Below, in pieces: positions 34,061 to 43,462 of a DNA stretch of 64,000 bases. Source of the stretch: Streptomyces kanamyceticus. GTDB lineage: Bacteria; Actinomycetota; Actinomycetes; Streptomycetales; Streptomycetaceae. Within the stretch, counting starts at the first letter, position 1. Each line of letters starts with the position of its first letter. Location: the NCBI RefSeq assembly GCF_008704495.1, contig NZ_CP023699.1:6138001-6202000 (forward strand). Direction: 5' to 3'. Under the pieces are notes generated by a model. The model did not search any database and had not been told where the DNA came from. It saw only the letters and a program-made list of their open reading frames with translations. The translations under genes were made by a program, and so were the position numbers.

Positions 34061-37000
34061 ATGCAGACCAAGCTGGACGAAGCCAAGGCCGAGCTGCTCG
34101 CGCGGGCCGCCCGGGTAGCTGAGAGCAGCCCGGCCGGGGGACGCCTACCGAGCGGCACACCGACCGGGACGACGAGCGAGGCCACGCCGGACGAGGACAT
34201 GGCTCTCGCGTTCCTCCAGCGCTACTACCTGCACACCGCCCCGGAGGACCTCGCCGACCGCGACCCGGTCGACGTCTTCGGAGCCGCCTTCTCCCACTAC
34301 CGGCTCGCCGAGAACCGCCCCCAGGGGACGGCCAACGTGCGGGTCCACACCCCGACGGTCGAGGAGAACGGCTGGACCTGCAGCCACTCCGTCGTCGAGG
34401 TGGTCACCGACGACATGCCCTTCCTCGTCGACTCCGTCACCAACGAGCTGTCCCGGCAGGGCCGCGGCATCCACGTGGTGATCCACCCCCAGGTCGTCGT
34501 ACGCCGCGACCTGACCGGGAAGCTCCTGGAAGTGTTGTCCGACGGCGCCGGTGCGGAGCGCCCGCACGACGCGCTCGTCGAGTCGTGGATCCACGTCGAG
34601 ATGGACCGCGAGACGGACCGCGCGGACCTGAAGCAGATCACCGCCGATCTGCTCCGGATCCTCTCCGACGTCCGTGAGACGGTCGAGGACTGGGAGAAGA
34701 TGCGCGACTCCGCGCTGCGCATCGCCGACGAGCTGCCCGCCGAGCCCACCGCGGGCGACGTGCCGGACCAGGAGGTCGAGGAGGCCCGCGAGCTGCTGCG
34801 CTGGCTCGCCGACAACCACTTCACCTTCCTGGGCTTCCGTGAGTACACGCTCACCGACGACGACTCCCTCGCGGCCGTCCCCGGCACCGGCCTCGGCGTG
34901 CTGCGCGCCGACCCGCAGCACGGCGACGACCACCACCCGGTGAGCCCGTCCTTCAACCGGCTGCCCGCCGACGCCCGCGCCAAGGCCCGCGAGCACAAGC
35001 TGCTCGTCCTGACGAAGGCCAACAGCAGGGCGACCGTGCACCGCCCGTCCTACCTCGACTACGTCGGCGTGAAGAAGTTCGACGCCGAGGGGAACGTCGT
35101 CGGTGAGCGGCGCTTCCTCGGGCTCTTCTCGTCCGCCGCGTACACCGAGTCGGTGCGCCGCGTGCCCGTCATCCGCCGCAAGGTCGCGGAGGTGCTGAAG
35201 GGCGCGGGCTTCTCGGCCAACAGCCACGACGGGCGCGACCTGCTCCAGATCCTGGAGACGTACCCGCGCGACGAGCTCTTCCAGACGCCCGCCGACGAGC
35301 TGCGCTCCATCGTGACCAGCGTCCTCTACCTCCAGGAGCGCCGCAGGCTCCGGCTCTACTTGCGCAAGGACGAGTACGGGCGCTACTACTCCGCCCTCGT
35401 CTACCTGCCGCGCGACCGCTACACCACCGGCGTCCGGCTGCGGATCATCGACATCCTCAAGGAGGAGCTGAACGGCGCCAGCGTCGACTTCACCGCCTGG
35501 AACACGGAGTCGATCCTCTCCCGCATCCACTTCGTGGTCCGGGTGCCCAAGGGCGCCGAGGTCCCCGACCTCTCCGACGCCGACGTCGAGCGCGTCGAGG
35601 GGCGGCTCGTCGAGGCCGCACGCTCCTGGGCCGACGGCTTCGCCGAGGCGCTGACCGCCGAGTGCGGCGAGGAGCGCGCCGCCGAACTCCTGCGTCAGTA
35701 CGGGGGCGCCTTCCCCGAGGGCTACAAGGCCGACCACACGCCGCGCGCGGCCGTCGCCGACCTGCAGCACCTGGAGCACCTCACCCAGGGAGACAAGGAC
35801 TTCGAGCTCTCCCTGTACGAGCCGGTGGGCGCCGCCCCCGGTGAGCGCCGCTTCAAGATCTACCGCTCCGGCGAGCAGGTCTCCCTCTCCGCCGTGCTGC
35901 CCGTGCTGCAGCGCCTGGGCGTCGAGGTCACCGACGAGCGTCCGTACGAGCTGCGCTGCACCGACCGTACGCACGCGTGGATCTACGACTTCGGCCTGCG
36001 CATGCCCAAGTCCCCCAACGGCAACGGCGACTACCTCGGAGACGACGGCCGCGAGCGCTTCCAGGAGGCGTTCGGCGCCGCCTGGACCGGGGCCGCCGAG
36101 GTCGACGGGTTCAACTCGCTGGTCCTGCGCGCCGGGCTCAACTGGCGCCAGGCGATGGTCCTGCGGGCCTACGCGAAGTACCTGCGCCAGGCCGGGGCGA
36201 CCTTCAGCCAGGACTACATGGAGGACACCCTCCGCAACAACGTCCACACCACGCGGCTGCTCGTCTCGCTCTTCGAGGCGCGCATGTCGCCGGGCCACCA
36301 GCGGGCCGGGACCGAGCTGACCGACGGGCTCCTGGAGGAGCTGGACGGGGCGCTCGACCAGGTGGCGAGCCTGGACGAGGACCGGATCCTGCGGTCCTTC
36401 CTCACCGTCATCAAGGCGACCCTGCGGACCAACTTCTTCCAGCAGACGGAGAGCGGCAAGCCGCACAACTACGTCTCCATGAAGTTCGACCCGCAGGCCA
36501 TTCCCGACCTGCCCGCGCCCCGTCCCGCGTACGAGATCTGGGTGTACTCGCCCCGCGTCGAGGGCGTCCACCTGCGCTTCGGCAAGGTCGCGCGCGGCGG
36601 TCTGCGCTGGTCGGACCGGAAGGAAGACTTCCGGACCGAGATCCTCGGTCTCGTGAAGGCGCAGATGGTGAAGAACACCGTCATCGTGCCGGTCGGCGCC
36701 AAGGGCGGCTTCGTCGCCAAGCAGCTGCCCGACCCGTCCGTGGACCGTGACGCGTGGCTCGCCGAGGGCGTGGCCTGCTACAAGACGTTCATCTCGGCGC
36801 TGCTCGACATCACCGACAACCTGGTGGCGGGCGAGGTCGTGCACCCCGCCAACGTCGTGCGCCACGACGAGGACGACACCTACCTCGTCGTCGCCGCCGA
36901 CAAGGGCACCGCGACGTTCTCGGACATCGCCAACCAGGTCGCCGAGTCGTACGACTTCTGGCTGGGCGACGCCTTCGCCTCCGGCGGCTCCGCCGGTTAC

Positions 37001-39004
37001 GACCACAAGGGCATGGGCATCACCGCCCGCGGCGCCTGGGAGTCCGTCAAGCGGCACTTCAGGGAGCTGGGCACCGACAGCCAGTCCGAGGACTTCACGG
37101 TCGTCGGCGTCGGTGACATGAGCGGTGACGTGTTCGGCAACGGCATGCTGCTCAGCGAGCACATCCGGCTCGTGGCCGCCTTCGACCACCGGCACATCTT
37201 CATCGACCCGCGGCCCGACGCCGCGACGTCGTACGCCGAGCGCCGCCGCCTCTTCGAGCTGCCGCGCTCCTCCTGGGCCGACTACAGCAAGGAGCTGCTC
37301 TCCTCGGGCGGCGGGATCTTCCCCCGCTCCGCCAAGTCGATCCAGCTCAACGCGCACATCCGCGAGGCGCTCGGCATCGAGACGGGCGTCGCCAAGATGA
37401 CCCCGGCCGACCTGATGAAGACGATCCTCCAGGCGCCGGTCGACCTGCTGTGGAACGGCGGCATCGGTACGTACGTGAAGTCGTCGGCGGAGTCCAACGC
37501 GGACGTCGGCGACAAGGCCAACGACGCCATCCGCGTCAACGGCGCCGACCTGCGCGCCAAGGTCGTCGGCGAGGGCGGCAACCTCGGCCTGACCCAGCTG
37601 GGCCGCATCGAGTTCGCGCGGGCCGGTGGCCGCATCAACACCGACGCCATCGACAACAGCGCGGGCGTGGACACCTCCGACCACGAGGTGAACATCAAGA
37701 TCCTGCTCAACGCGGTCGTCGCGAACGGCGACATGACGGTCAAGCAGCGCAACAAGCTGCTCGCCGAGATGACCGACGAGGTCGGGCACCTGGTCCTGCG
37801 CAACAACTACGCGCAGAACACCGCGCTCTCCAACGCGATCTTCCAGTCGCCGTCCCTGCTCCACGCCCACCAGCGCTTCATGCGGCGCCTGGGCAAGCAG
37901 GGCCACCTCGACCGGGGCCTGGAGTTCCTGCCCAACGACCGGCAGATCCGCGAGCTGCTCAACTCCGGCCGGGGCCTGTCCCAGCCGGAGCTCGCCGTCC
38001 TCCTCGCGTACACGAAGATCACGGCGGCGGACGAGCTGATCCAGACGACGCTGCCCGACGACGCGTACCTGCGGCGGCTGCTGCACGCGTACTTCCCGAA
38101 GGCGCTGCGCGAGCGGTTCCCCGACCAGGTCGACGGGCACGCGCTGCACCGCGAGATCATCACGACCGTCCTGGTCAACGACACGGTGAACACCGGTGGT
38201 TCGACCTTCCTGCACCGCCTCCGCGAGGAGACGGGCGCCTCCCTGGAGGAGATCGTGCGGGCGCAGCTCGCCGCGCGCGAGATCTTCGGCCTGAGCGAGG
38301 TGTGGGACGCGGTCGAGGCGCTCGACAACGTGGTCGCCGCCGATGTGCAGACCCGCATCCGGCTGCACTCGCGCCGCCTGGTGGAGCGCGGCACGCGCTG
38401 GCTGCTCAACAACCGGCCGCAGCCGCTGCAGCTCGCCGAGACCATCGGCTTCTTCAGCGCGGGCGTCAGCGGGGTCTGGGACGAGCTGCCGAACCTGCTC
38501 CGCGGCTCCGACCTGGAGTGGTACCAGGGCATCCGCGACGAGCTGACCGGCGCGGGCGTCCCCGACGAACTCGCCCAGCGCGTCGCCGGATTCTCCTCCG
38601 CCTTCCCGGCGCTCGACATCGTCGCGGTCGCCGACCGGATGGGCAGGGAGCCGATGGACGTGGCCGAGGTCTACTACGACCTCGGCGACCGGCTGCGGAT
38701 CACCCAGCTCATGGACCGCATCATCGAGCTGCCGCGGGCCGACCGCTGGCAGTCCATGGCGCGCGCCTCCATCCGCGAGGACCTGTACGCGGCGCACGCC
38801 GCGCTGACGGCGGACATCCTCGCCGTCGGCAACGGCGGCTCGACCCCGGAGCAGCGCTTCAAGGCGTGGGAGGAGAAGAACGCGCCGATCCTGAGCCGGG
38901 CGCGGACGACCCTGGAGGAGATCCACAGCTCGGACGCGTTCGACCTGGCGAACCTGTCGGTGGCGATGCGGACGATGCGGACGCTGCTGCGCACGCATTC
39001 GTAG
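34061..39004 (+). CDS. gdhB: NAD-dependent glutamate dehydrogenase, large 180-kDa type
   Basis: 1647 residues from ATG 34061 behind GGAGTCAGAGGA. It deaminates glutamate to 2-oxoglutarate and ammonium with NAD. This is the L_180 class known from Streptomyces clavuligerus. The N-terminal about 700 residues are regulatory (ACT-like). The catalytic core has KVARGGLRWSDRKEDFRTEILGLVKAQMVKNTVIVPVGAKGGF (about residues 845-885) and the nucleotide domain includes VVGVGDMSGDVFGNGMLLS. The C-terminal third is helical. A terminator stem-loop follows immediately. The large size is normal for the family. Confidence 0.96.
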   Translation: MQTKLDEAKAELLARAARVAESSPAGGRLPSGTPTGTTSEATPDEDMALAFLQRYYLHTAPEDLADRDPVDVFGAAFSHYRLAENRPQGTANVRVHTPTVEENGWTCSHSVVEVVTDDMPFLVDSVTNELSRQGRGIHVVIHPQVVVRRDLTGKLLEVLSDGAGAERPHDALVESWIHVEMDRETDRADLKQITADLLRILSDVRETVEDWEKMRDSALRIADELPAEPTAGDVPDQEVEEARELLRWLADNHFTFLGFREYTLTDDDSLAAVPGTGLGVLRADPQHGDDHHPVSPSFNRLPADARAKAREHKLLVLTKANSRATVHRPSYLDYVGVKKFDAEGNVVGERRFLGLFSSAAYTESVRRVPVIRRKVAEVLKGAGFSANSHDGRDLLQILETYPRDELFQTPADELRSIVTSVLYLQERRRLRLYLRKDEYGRYYSALVYLPRDRYTTGVRLRIIDILKEELNGASVDFTAWNTESILSRIHFVVRVPKGAEVPDLSDADVERVEGRLVEAARSWADGFAEALTAECGEERAAELLRQYGGAFPEGYKADHTPRAAVADLQHLEHLTQGDKDFELSLYEPVGAAPGERRFKIYRSGEQVSLSAVLPVLQRLGVEVTDERPYELRCTDRTHAWIYDFGLRMPKSPNGNGDYLGDDGRERFQEAFGAAWTGAAEVDGFNSLVLRAGLNWRQAMVLRAYAKYLRQAGATFSQDYMEDTLRNNVHTTRLLVSLFEARMSPGHQRAGTELTDGLLEELDGALDQVASLDEDRILRSFLTVIKATLRTNFFQQTESGKPHNYVSMKFDPQAIPDLPAPRPAYEIWVYSPRVEGVHLRFGKVARGGLRWSDRKEDFRTEILGLVKAQMVKNTVIVPVGAKGGFVAKQLPDPSVDRDAWLAEGVACYKTFISALLDITDNLVAGEVVHPANVVRHDEDDTYLVVAADKGTATFSDIANQVAESYDFWLGDAFASGGSAGYDHKGMGITARGAWESVKRHFRELGTDSQSEDFTVVGVGDMSGDVFGNGMLLSEHIRLVAAFDHRHIFIDPRPDAATSYAERRRLFELPRSSWADYSKELLSSGGGIFPRSAKSIQLNAHIREALGIETGVAKMTPADLMKTILQAPVDLLWNGGIGTYVKSSAESNADVGDKANDAIRVNGADLRAKVVGEGGNLGLTQLGRIEFARAGGRINTDAIDNSAGVDTSDHEVNIKILLNAVVANGDMTVKQRNKLLAEMTDEVGHLVLRNNYAQNTALSNAIFQSPSLLHAHQRFMRRLGKQGHLDRGLEFLPNDRQIRELLNSGRGLSQPELAVLLAYTKITAADELIQTTLPDDAYLRRLLHAYFPKALRERFPDQVDGHALHREIITTVLVNDTVNTGGSTFLHRLREETGASLEEIVRAQLAAREIFGLSEVWDAVEALDNVVAADVQTRIRLHSRRLVERGTRWLLNNRPQPLQLAETIGFFSAGVSGVWDELPNLLRGSDLEWYQGIRDELTGAGVPDELAQRVAGFSSAFPALDIVAVADRMGREPMDVAEVYYDLGDRLRITQLMDRIIELPRADRWQSMARASIREDLYAAHAALTADILAVGNGGSTPEQRFKAWEEKNAPILSRARTTLEEIHSSDAFDLANLSVAMRTMRTLLRTHS

Positions 39005-39025
39005 GTCGCGGCGGTACACGCGAAG

Positions 39026-39061
39026 GGGGGCGCCCCGGGCCTTTCGGCTCGGGGCGCCCCC
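39026..39061 (+). terminator. Stem-loop after glutamate dehydrogenase
   Basis: GGGGGCGCCCCG (39026-39037) pairs with CGGGGCGCCCCC (39050-39061), a 12-bp perfect stem with a 12-base loop (GGCCTTTCGGCT), just after the gdh stop. Confidence 0.9.
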
Positions 39062-39209
39062 TTGCCCGTAAAGGCATCCCCCTTGCCCGTTCGTCCCTCC
39101 GAGGGTGTGTCCGTGTTCGGTGGATCAGGGACCTTAGTCCTGTCCGTTTCGGGACCTTCGGCGTGCAGCGAAGTTCGTTAAACGGTCATAGACTCGAAAG
39201 GAGGTACCT

Positions 39210-39437
39210 ATGGTAAATCTCCAGACCGCCCTGTACTCCGGCCCCACCTTGCCCGAGGAGCTCAGTCCGCATGCCACGGATCAGTATTGTCGTCCCTGTC
39301 TACAAAGTTCAGGGGTATCTCCGCGAGTGCCTCGACTCGGTGCTTACGCAGAGCTACGGGGACTTCGAACTGATCGCGGTCGACGACCTGTCCCCGGACG
39401 GCTCGGGAGCGATCCTCGACGAGTACGCGGAGCGTGA
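39210..39437 (+). CDS. Short overlapping ORF with consensus ribosome site
   Basis: AAAGGAGGTACCT precedes ATG 39210; this is one of the strongest Shine-Dalgarno sites in the window. The frame runs 75 codons and overlaps the downstream glycosyltransferase start (39271) out of frame. The first 20 residues (MVNLQTALYSGPTLPEELSP) have sensible codons, but later it is antisense-like to the glycosyltransferase register and Arg-rich. It may be a leader peptide that couples translation to the next gene. It could also be chance. Confidence 0.35.
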   Translation: MVNLQTALYSGPTLPEELSPHATDQYCRPCLQSSGVSPRVPRLGAYAELRGLRTDRGRRPVPGRLGSDPRRVRGA

Positions 39438-41547
39438 CCTCCGCGTCATCGCCGTCCACCAGGAGCAGAACGGCGGCATAGGCAACGCCCGGAACACGGG
39501 CGTCGCGCGGGCCAAGGGCGAGTACCTGCTCTTCCTGGACAGCGACGACACCCTCGTGCCGGGCGCCCTGGAGGCGATCGTCGAGCGCATCGACGCGACC
39601 GACCGCCCCGACATGGTCCTGTACGACTACGCGCGCACGTTCTGGTGGAACGGCGAGCGGCGCAACCGCGACGCCGACCTGTTCGCCGAGCCGGGCCCGG
39701 ACGTCTTCACGATCGCCGAACGCCCCGAGCTGCTCGACCTGTTCACGGTCGTGTGGAACAAGGCGTACCGCAGGGAGTTCTACCTGGAGGGCGGCTTCAG
39801 CTTCCCCGAGGGCTTCTACGAGGACGCGGTCGTCGTCTACGAGTCGCTCTTCACGGCCGCCAGCATCTCCCTGCTCGACCGCGTGTGCGTGCACTACCGC
39901 CAGCGCCGCCAGGGCAACGCGCTGCGCACGCCGAGCCGTGAGCACTTCGCCGCGTTCGCGACGTACGAGCGTCTCTTCCGCTTCATCGAGGAGCGCCCCG
40001 AGCTGCACCAGTGGCGCGCGTTCATGTTCGAGCACATGATCGACCACTACCTCTTCATCCTCAGCCGTCCGGACCGGGTGCCGCCGAACGCCCGCGCCGA
40101 GTTCTTCGGCAAGGCGGCCGCGCACTACCGCCGTTACCTGCCCGCCGGCTTCGAGGTTCCCGAGGGCATACAGGGCGCCAAGTTCCATGCGGTGGGCCGC
40201 GGTTCCTACCGTGCCTTCCAGGGGCTCAAGCTGGTCAACAGCGGCTTCGTGAAGGGCCGCGCCAAGGCGCGCAAGACCAAGAACAAGGTCGGCAAGCGCG
40301 CCTACGCGACGTACTACCAGCTGCAGCGCCAGCGCCCCATCGACGAGAACCTCGCGGTGTACGCGGCGTACTGGTACCGCCTGCCGTCCTGCAACCCGCT
40401 GGCCGTCTACGAGAAGGCCAAGGAGCTCGCCCCGAACGTGCACGGGGTGTGGGTCGTCAAGAAGTCCCTGGAGGACCAGGTCCCCGAGGGCATCGACTAC
40501 GTGGTCGCCAATACCCCCCGCTACTGGGAGGTGATGGCCCGCGCCAAGTACTTCGTGAACAACGTCAACTTCCCCGACCGCGTGATCAAGCGCCCGGGGC
40601 AGGTCTACCTCCAGACCCACCACGGCACGCCGCTCAAGCGCATGGGCATCGACCAGCAGCGCTACCCCGCGGCCGCCAAGGGCATGAGCTTCCGCAAGCT
40701 CCTGGAGCGCGCGGACCGCTGGGACTTCAGCGTCTCCTCGAACCAGCACACCACCGAGGAGTGGGAGCGCGTCTACCCCTGCGCCTTCGAGTCGGTCAAC
40801 TCCGGCTACCCGCGCAACGACGTGTACTACCGGGCCGGTGCCGAGGACGTGGCCGCGATCCGCGAGAAGCTCGGCATCGCGCCCGGCAAGACGGCCGTCC
40901 TGTACGCGCCGACCGTGCGCGACTACCAGGCGGGCTTCATCCCGCGCCTGGACCTCGCCAAGGTCGCCCAGGAGCTCGGCCCCGACGTCGTCCTGCTGGT
41001 GCGCACCCACTACTTCTACGGCGCGGACCCGCAGCTCGCGCGCCTGGCCGACGAGGGCGCGCTCATCGACGTGTCGGCGTACCCGGTCGTCGAGGAGCTG
41101 AACCTGGCCGCCGACGCGCTGATCACGGACTACTCGTCGATCATGTTCGACTACGCCAACCTCGACCGCCCGATCATCACCTACGCCGACGACTGGGACG
41201 TCTACGTGAAGTCGCGCGGCGTCACCTTCGACCTGCTGTCCGGCAAGCCGGGCGAGACGCCGGGTGTCATCGCCACGAACGACGACGAGCTCATCGAGGT
41301 GTTCCGCAGCGGCAGTTGGCGCGGCGCCGAGGCCACCGAGCTGCGGGCGGCCTTCCGCGAGCGGTTCTGCCAGTGGGACGACGGCAACGCGGCGGAGCGC
41401 GTCGTACGCCGGGTGCTGCTCGGCAAGGAGATGGCGCCCGCGTCCGTCGCCGGGCGCGTGCCCGCTCCGGCACCGGGCGAGCCGGCCGCCGACGGCCTGC
41501 GGCTGGTGCCGGGCGACGACGGCCCGGGGAAGCTGCTCGCGGGTTGA
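39271..41547 (+). CDS. Bifunctional GT2 glycosyltransferase / CDP-glycerol glycerophosphotransferase
   Basis: 758 residues. Residues 1-230 are a GT-A glycosyltransferase 2 domain (SIVVPVYKVQGYLRECLDSVLTQSYGDFELIAVDD, LDSDDTL as DXD). Residues about 350-700 are the TagF/TagB-like glycerophosphotransferase domain (PGQVYLQTHHGTPLKRMGID, YPRNDVYY, LITDYSSIMFDYANL, FDLLSG...). It would add sugar and glycerol-phosphate units to a wall polymer on the cytoplasmic side. An in-frame start further upstream is blocked by a stop at 39214. It is convergent with the tagGH operon. Confidence 0.9.
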   Translation: MPRISIVVPVYKVQGYLRECLDSVLTQSYGDFELIAVDDLSPDGSGAILDEYAERDLRVIAVHQEQNGGIGNARNTGVARAKGEYLLFLDSDDTLVPGALEAIVERIDATDRPDMVLYDYARTFWWNGERRNRDADLFAEPGPDVFTIAERPELLDLFTVVWNKAYRREFYLEGGFSFPEGFYEDAVVVYESLFTAASISLLDRVCVHYRQRRQGNALRTPSREHFAAFATYERLFRFIEERPELHQWRAFMFEHMIDHYLFILSRPDRVPPNARAEFFGKAAAHYRRYLPAGFEVPEGIQGAKFHAVGRGSYRAFQGLKLVNSGFVKGRAKARKTKNKVGKRAYATYYQLQRQRPIDENLAVYAAYWYRLPSCNPLAVYEKAKELAPNVHGVWVVKKSLEDQVPEGIDYVVANTPRYWEVMARAKYFVNNVNFPDRVIKRPGQVYLQTHHGTPLKRMGIDQQRYPAAAKGMSFRKLLERADRWDFSVSSNQHTTEEWERVYPCAFESVNSGYPRNDVYYRAGAEDVAAIREKLGIAPGKTAVLYAPTVRDYQAGFIPRLDLAKVAQELGPDVVLLVRTHYFYGADPQLARLADEGALIDVSAYPVVEELNLAADALITDYSSIMFDYANLDRPIITYADDWDVYVKSRGVTFDLLSGKPGETPGVIATNDDELIEVFRSGSWRGAEATELRAAFRERFCQWDDGNAAERVVRRVLLGKEMAPASVAGRVPAPAPGEPAADGLRLVPGDDGPGKLLAG

Positions 41548-41587
41548 GCGGGGCTACTCGCTGAGCGGGACCACTCGCTGAGCAGGG

Positions 41588-42391
41588 CTACTTCTTGCCG
41601 CCGGTGAAGTCCTCGTACGCCGCGAGGACTTCACCGGTGGGACCGTCCATCCGCAGCTCGCCGCGCTCCAGCCAGAGCACGCGGTCGCAGGTGTCGCGGA
41701 TGGACTTGTTGTTGTGGCTGACCAGGAAGACGGTGCCCGCGCGCTTGCGCAGCTCGCGGATGCGGGCCTCGGAGCGCTTCTGGAAGGAGCGGTCGCCGGT
41801 CGCCAGGGCCTCGTCGATGAGCAGCACGTCGTGGTCCTTGGCCGAGCCGATGGAGAAGCGGAGCCGGGCGGACATGCCCGAGGAGTACGTGCGCATCGGC
41901 AGCGTGATGAAGTCGCCCTTCTCGTTGATGCCGGAGAAGTCGACGATCTCCTCGTAGCGCTCCTGGACCTGCTCGCGGGACATGCCCATCGCGAGGCCGC
42001 CGAGCCGCACGTTGCGCTCGCCCGTCAGGTCGTTCATCAGGGCCGCGTTCACGCCGAGGAGCGAGGGCTGGCCGTCCGTGAAGATCCGGCCGCTCTCCAC
42101 GGGGAGCAGGCCCGCGACGGCCTTGAGCAGGGTGGACTTGCCCGAGCCGTTGGTGCCGATCAGGCCGATGGCCTCGCCCTTGTAGGCGGTGAACGACACC
42201 TTCTTGACGGCGTGCACCTTGCGTACGCCGGGGGATTCGCCGTCCTTGCCGCCCTTTCCGCGCTTGAGGATGCGGCCGAGCGCGGCGGTCGCGCTGCCGC
42301 GGCCCGCGGTGGCTCCCGCGCCGTGCACGCGGTAGACGATGTCGACCTGGTCGACGATGACGGTGGGGGCGTTCGCCAGGGAGTCAGCCAC
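41588..42391 (-). CDS. tagH: Teichoic-acid ABC transporter ATP-binding subunit TagH
   Basis: 267 residues from ATG 42391. Walker A GTNGSGKSTLL, ABC signature YSSGMSARL and Walker B VLLIDEALATGD are seen, with GVNAALMNDLTGERNV typical of TagH/KpsT O-antigen and teichoic-acid exporters. It powers export of the glycopolymer made by the neighbouring transferases. It overlaps tagG by 8 bp. The 3' end carries the 15-bp hairpin at 41601-41637. Confidence 0.95.
   Translation of the reverse strand: MADSLANAPTVIVDQVDIVYRVHGAGATAGRGSATAALGRILKRGKGGKDGESPGVRKVHAVKKVSFTAYKGEAIGLIGTNGSGKSTLLKAVAGLLPVESGRIFTDGQPSLLGVNAALMNDLTGERNVRLGGLAMGMSREQVQERYEEIVDFSGINEKGDFITLPMRTYSSGMSARLRFSIGSAKDHDVLLIDEALATGDRSFQKRSEARIRELRKRAGTVFLVSHNNKSIRDTCDRVLWLERGELRMDGPTGEVLAAYEDFTGGKK
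41601..41637. terminator. 15-bp inverted repeat at the convergent gene end
   Basis: CCGGTGAAGTCCTCG (41601-41615) pairs perfectly with CGAGGACTTCACCGG (41623-41637) over a 7-base loop. It sits inside the last tagH codons, just past the stop of the convergent glycosyltransferase, so it can act as terminator for the latter. Confidence 0.75.
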
Positions 42392-43313
42392 GGCCGTAGG
42401 TCTCCTCTGCCTTCCAGAAGTAGATGAATCCGCCGAGCCCGGCGAGCACCGCCCAGCCCACCGCCCAGGCCCACACGTGGTGCGGCAGCTGGTCGTGGTG
42501 GAAGCTGTCGATCAGCGCGAACCGCATCAGGTCGATGTAGACGGCCGCGGGGTTGCACTCCAGGAGCACCTTCACGACGTGCGGCAGGTCGCGGCCCTTG
42601 AGGACCGCGTCGATGCTCCACATCACCCCGGACGCGTACATCCAGGTGCGCAGCACGAACGGCATCAGCTGCGCGATGTCCGGCGTCCTGCTGCCGATCC
42701 TGGCCATCACGAGCGCGAGGCCCGTGTTGAACGTGAACTGCAGTACGAGCGCGGGGAGCACCAGGAGCCAGGCGGGCGTGGGCGGGACGCCGAAGCAGAG
42801 CAGGATCACCAGGAGCGCGCACATCGAGAACAGCAGCTGCTGGAGCTGTTGCAGGCAGTACGAGATGGGCAGCGAGGCGCGCGGGAAGTGCAGGGCGCGC
42901 ACCAGGCCGAGGCTGCCGGAGATGGCGCGGGTGCCCGCGAGCACGGACTGCTGGGTGAAGGTGAAGACGAAGACGCCGGTGACCAGGAACGGGACGTAGT
43001 CCTCGACGTCCCGCTTGGTGTTCATCAGGACGCCGAAGATGAAGTAGTAGACGGCCGCGTTGAGCAGCGGCGTCATGATCTGCCAGAGCTGGCCGAGCTT
43101 CGCCTGGCTGTACTGGGCGGTGAGCTTGGCGGTGGCGAAGGCGGTGATGAAGTGGCGGCGCTGCCACAGCTGCCGGACGTAGGCGGGCAGGGACGGGCGG
43201 GCGCCGCTGACGGTCAGGCCGTACTTGGCGGCCAGCTCGGCGGGGGGCAGGCCCTGGTCGGCGGGGTCGGCCTGGGCTGCGGTGGGGGGCGGTGCGTCGA
43301 GGACCTGGCTCAC
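42384..43313 (-). CDS. tagG: Teichoic-acid ABC transporter permease TagG
   Basis: 309 residues from GTG 43313; longer reads up to 43481 have no ribosome site. It has the six-helix ABC-2 permease fold (VKLTAQYSQAKLGQLWQIMTPLLNAAVYYFIFGVLMN region and later VLLECNPAAVYIDLMRFALI) typical of TagG. The Ala/Pro-rich first 25 residues are cytoplasmic. With TagH it exports the wall polymer. It is divergent from the TetR gene. Confidence 0.93.
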   Translation of the reverse strand: MSQVLDAPPPTAAQADPADQGLPPAELAAKYGLTVSGARPSLPAYVRQLWQRRHFITAFATAKLTAQYSQAKLGQLWQIMTPLLNAAVYYFIFGVLMNTKRDVEDYVPFLVTGVFVFTFTQQSVLAGTRAISGSLGLVRALHFPRASLPISYCLQQLQQLLFSMCALLVILLCFGVPPTPAWLLVLPALVLQFTFNTGLALVMARIGSRTPDIAQLMPFVLRTWMYASGVMWSIDAVLKGRDLPHVVKVLLECNPAAVYIDLMRFALIDSFHHDQLPHHVWAWAVGWAVLAGLGGFIYFWKAEETYGRG

Positions 43314-43410
43314 GTCCGTCGCTTTCGCTCGGGGAAGGCTCGGAGAAGACTCGGGGAAGCTGCGGCGGACGTCGGGACGGGCCCGTATCGTCGCAACGTC
43401 GAGAGTAGAG

Positions 43411-43423
43411 CGACGTGACGTCG
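43411..43423. promoter_or_regulatory. Candidate TetR operator
   Basis: CGACGT-G-ACGTCG is a perfect inverted repeat about 40 bp before the TetR start. CGTATCGTCG occurs twice nearby (about 43384 and 43431). Autoregulation and control of tagG by the divergent TetR are plausible. Confidence 0.45.
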
Positions 43424-43462
43424 GAACGCAACCGTATCGTCGTCGCGCTTTATGCTGTTCGC

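Noticed and set aside
34145..39019. 1624-codon minus-strand frame opposite glutamate dehydrogenase
   Set aside because: Shadow of the real gene; composition of Val/Asp/Leu repeats and no domain.
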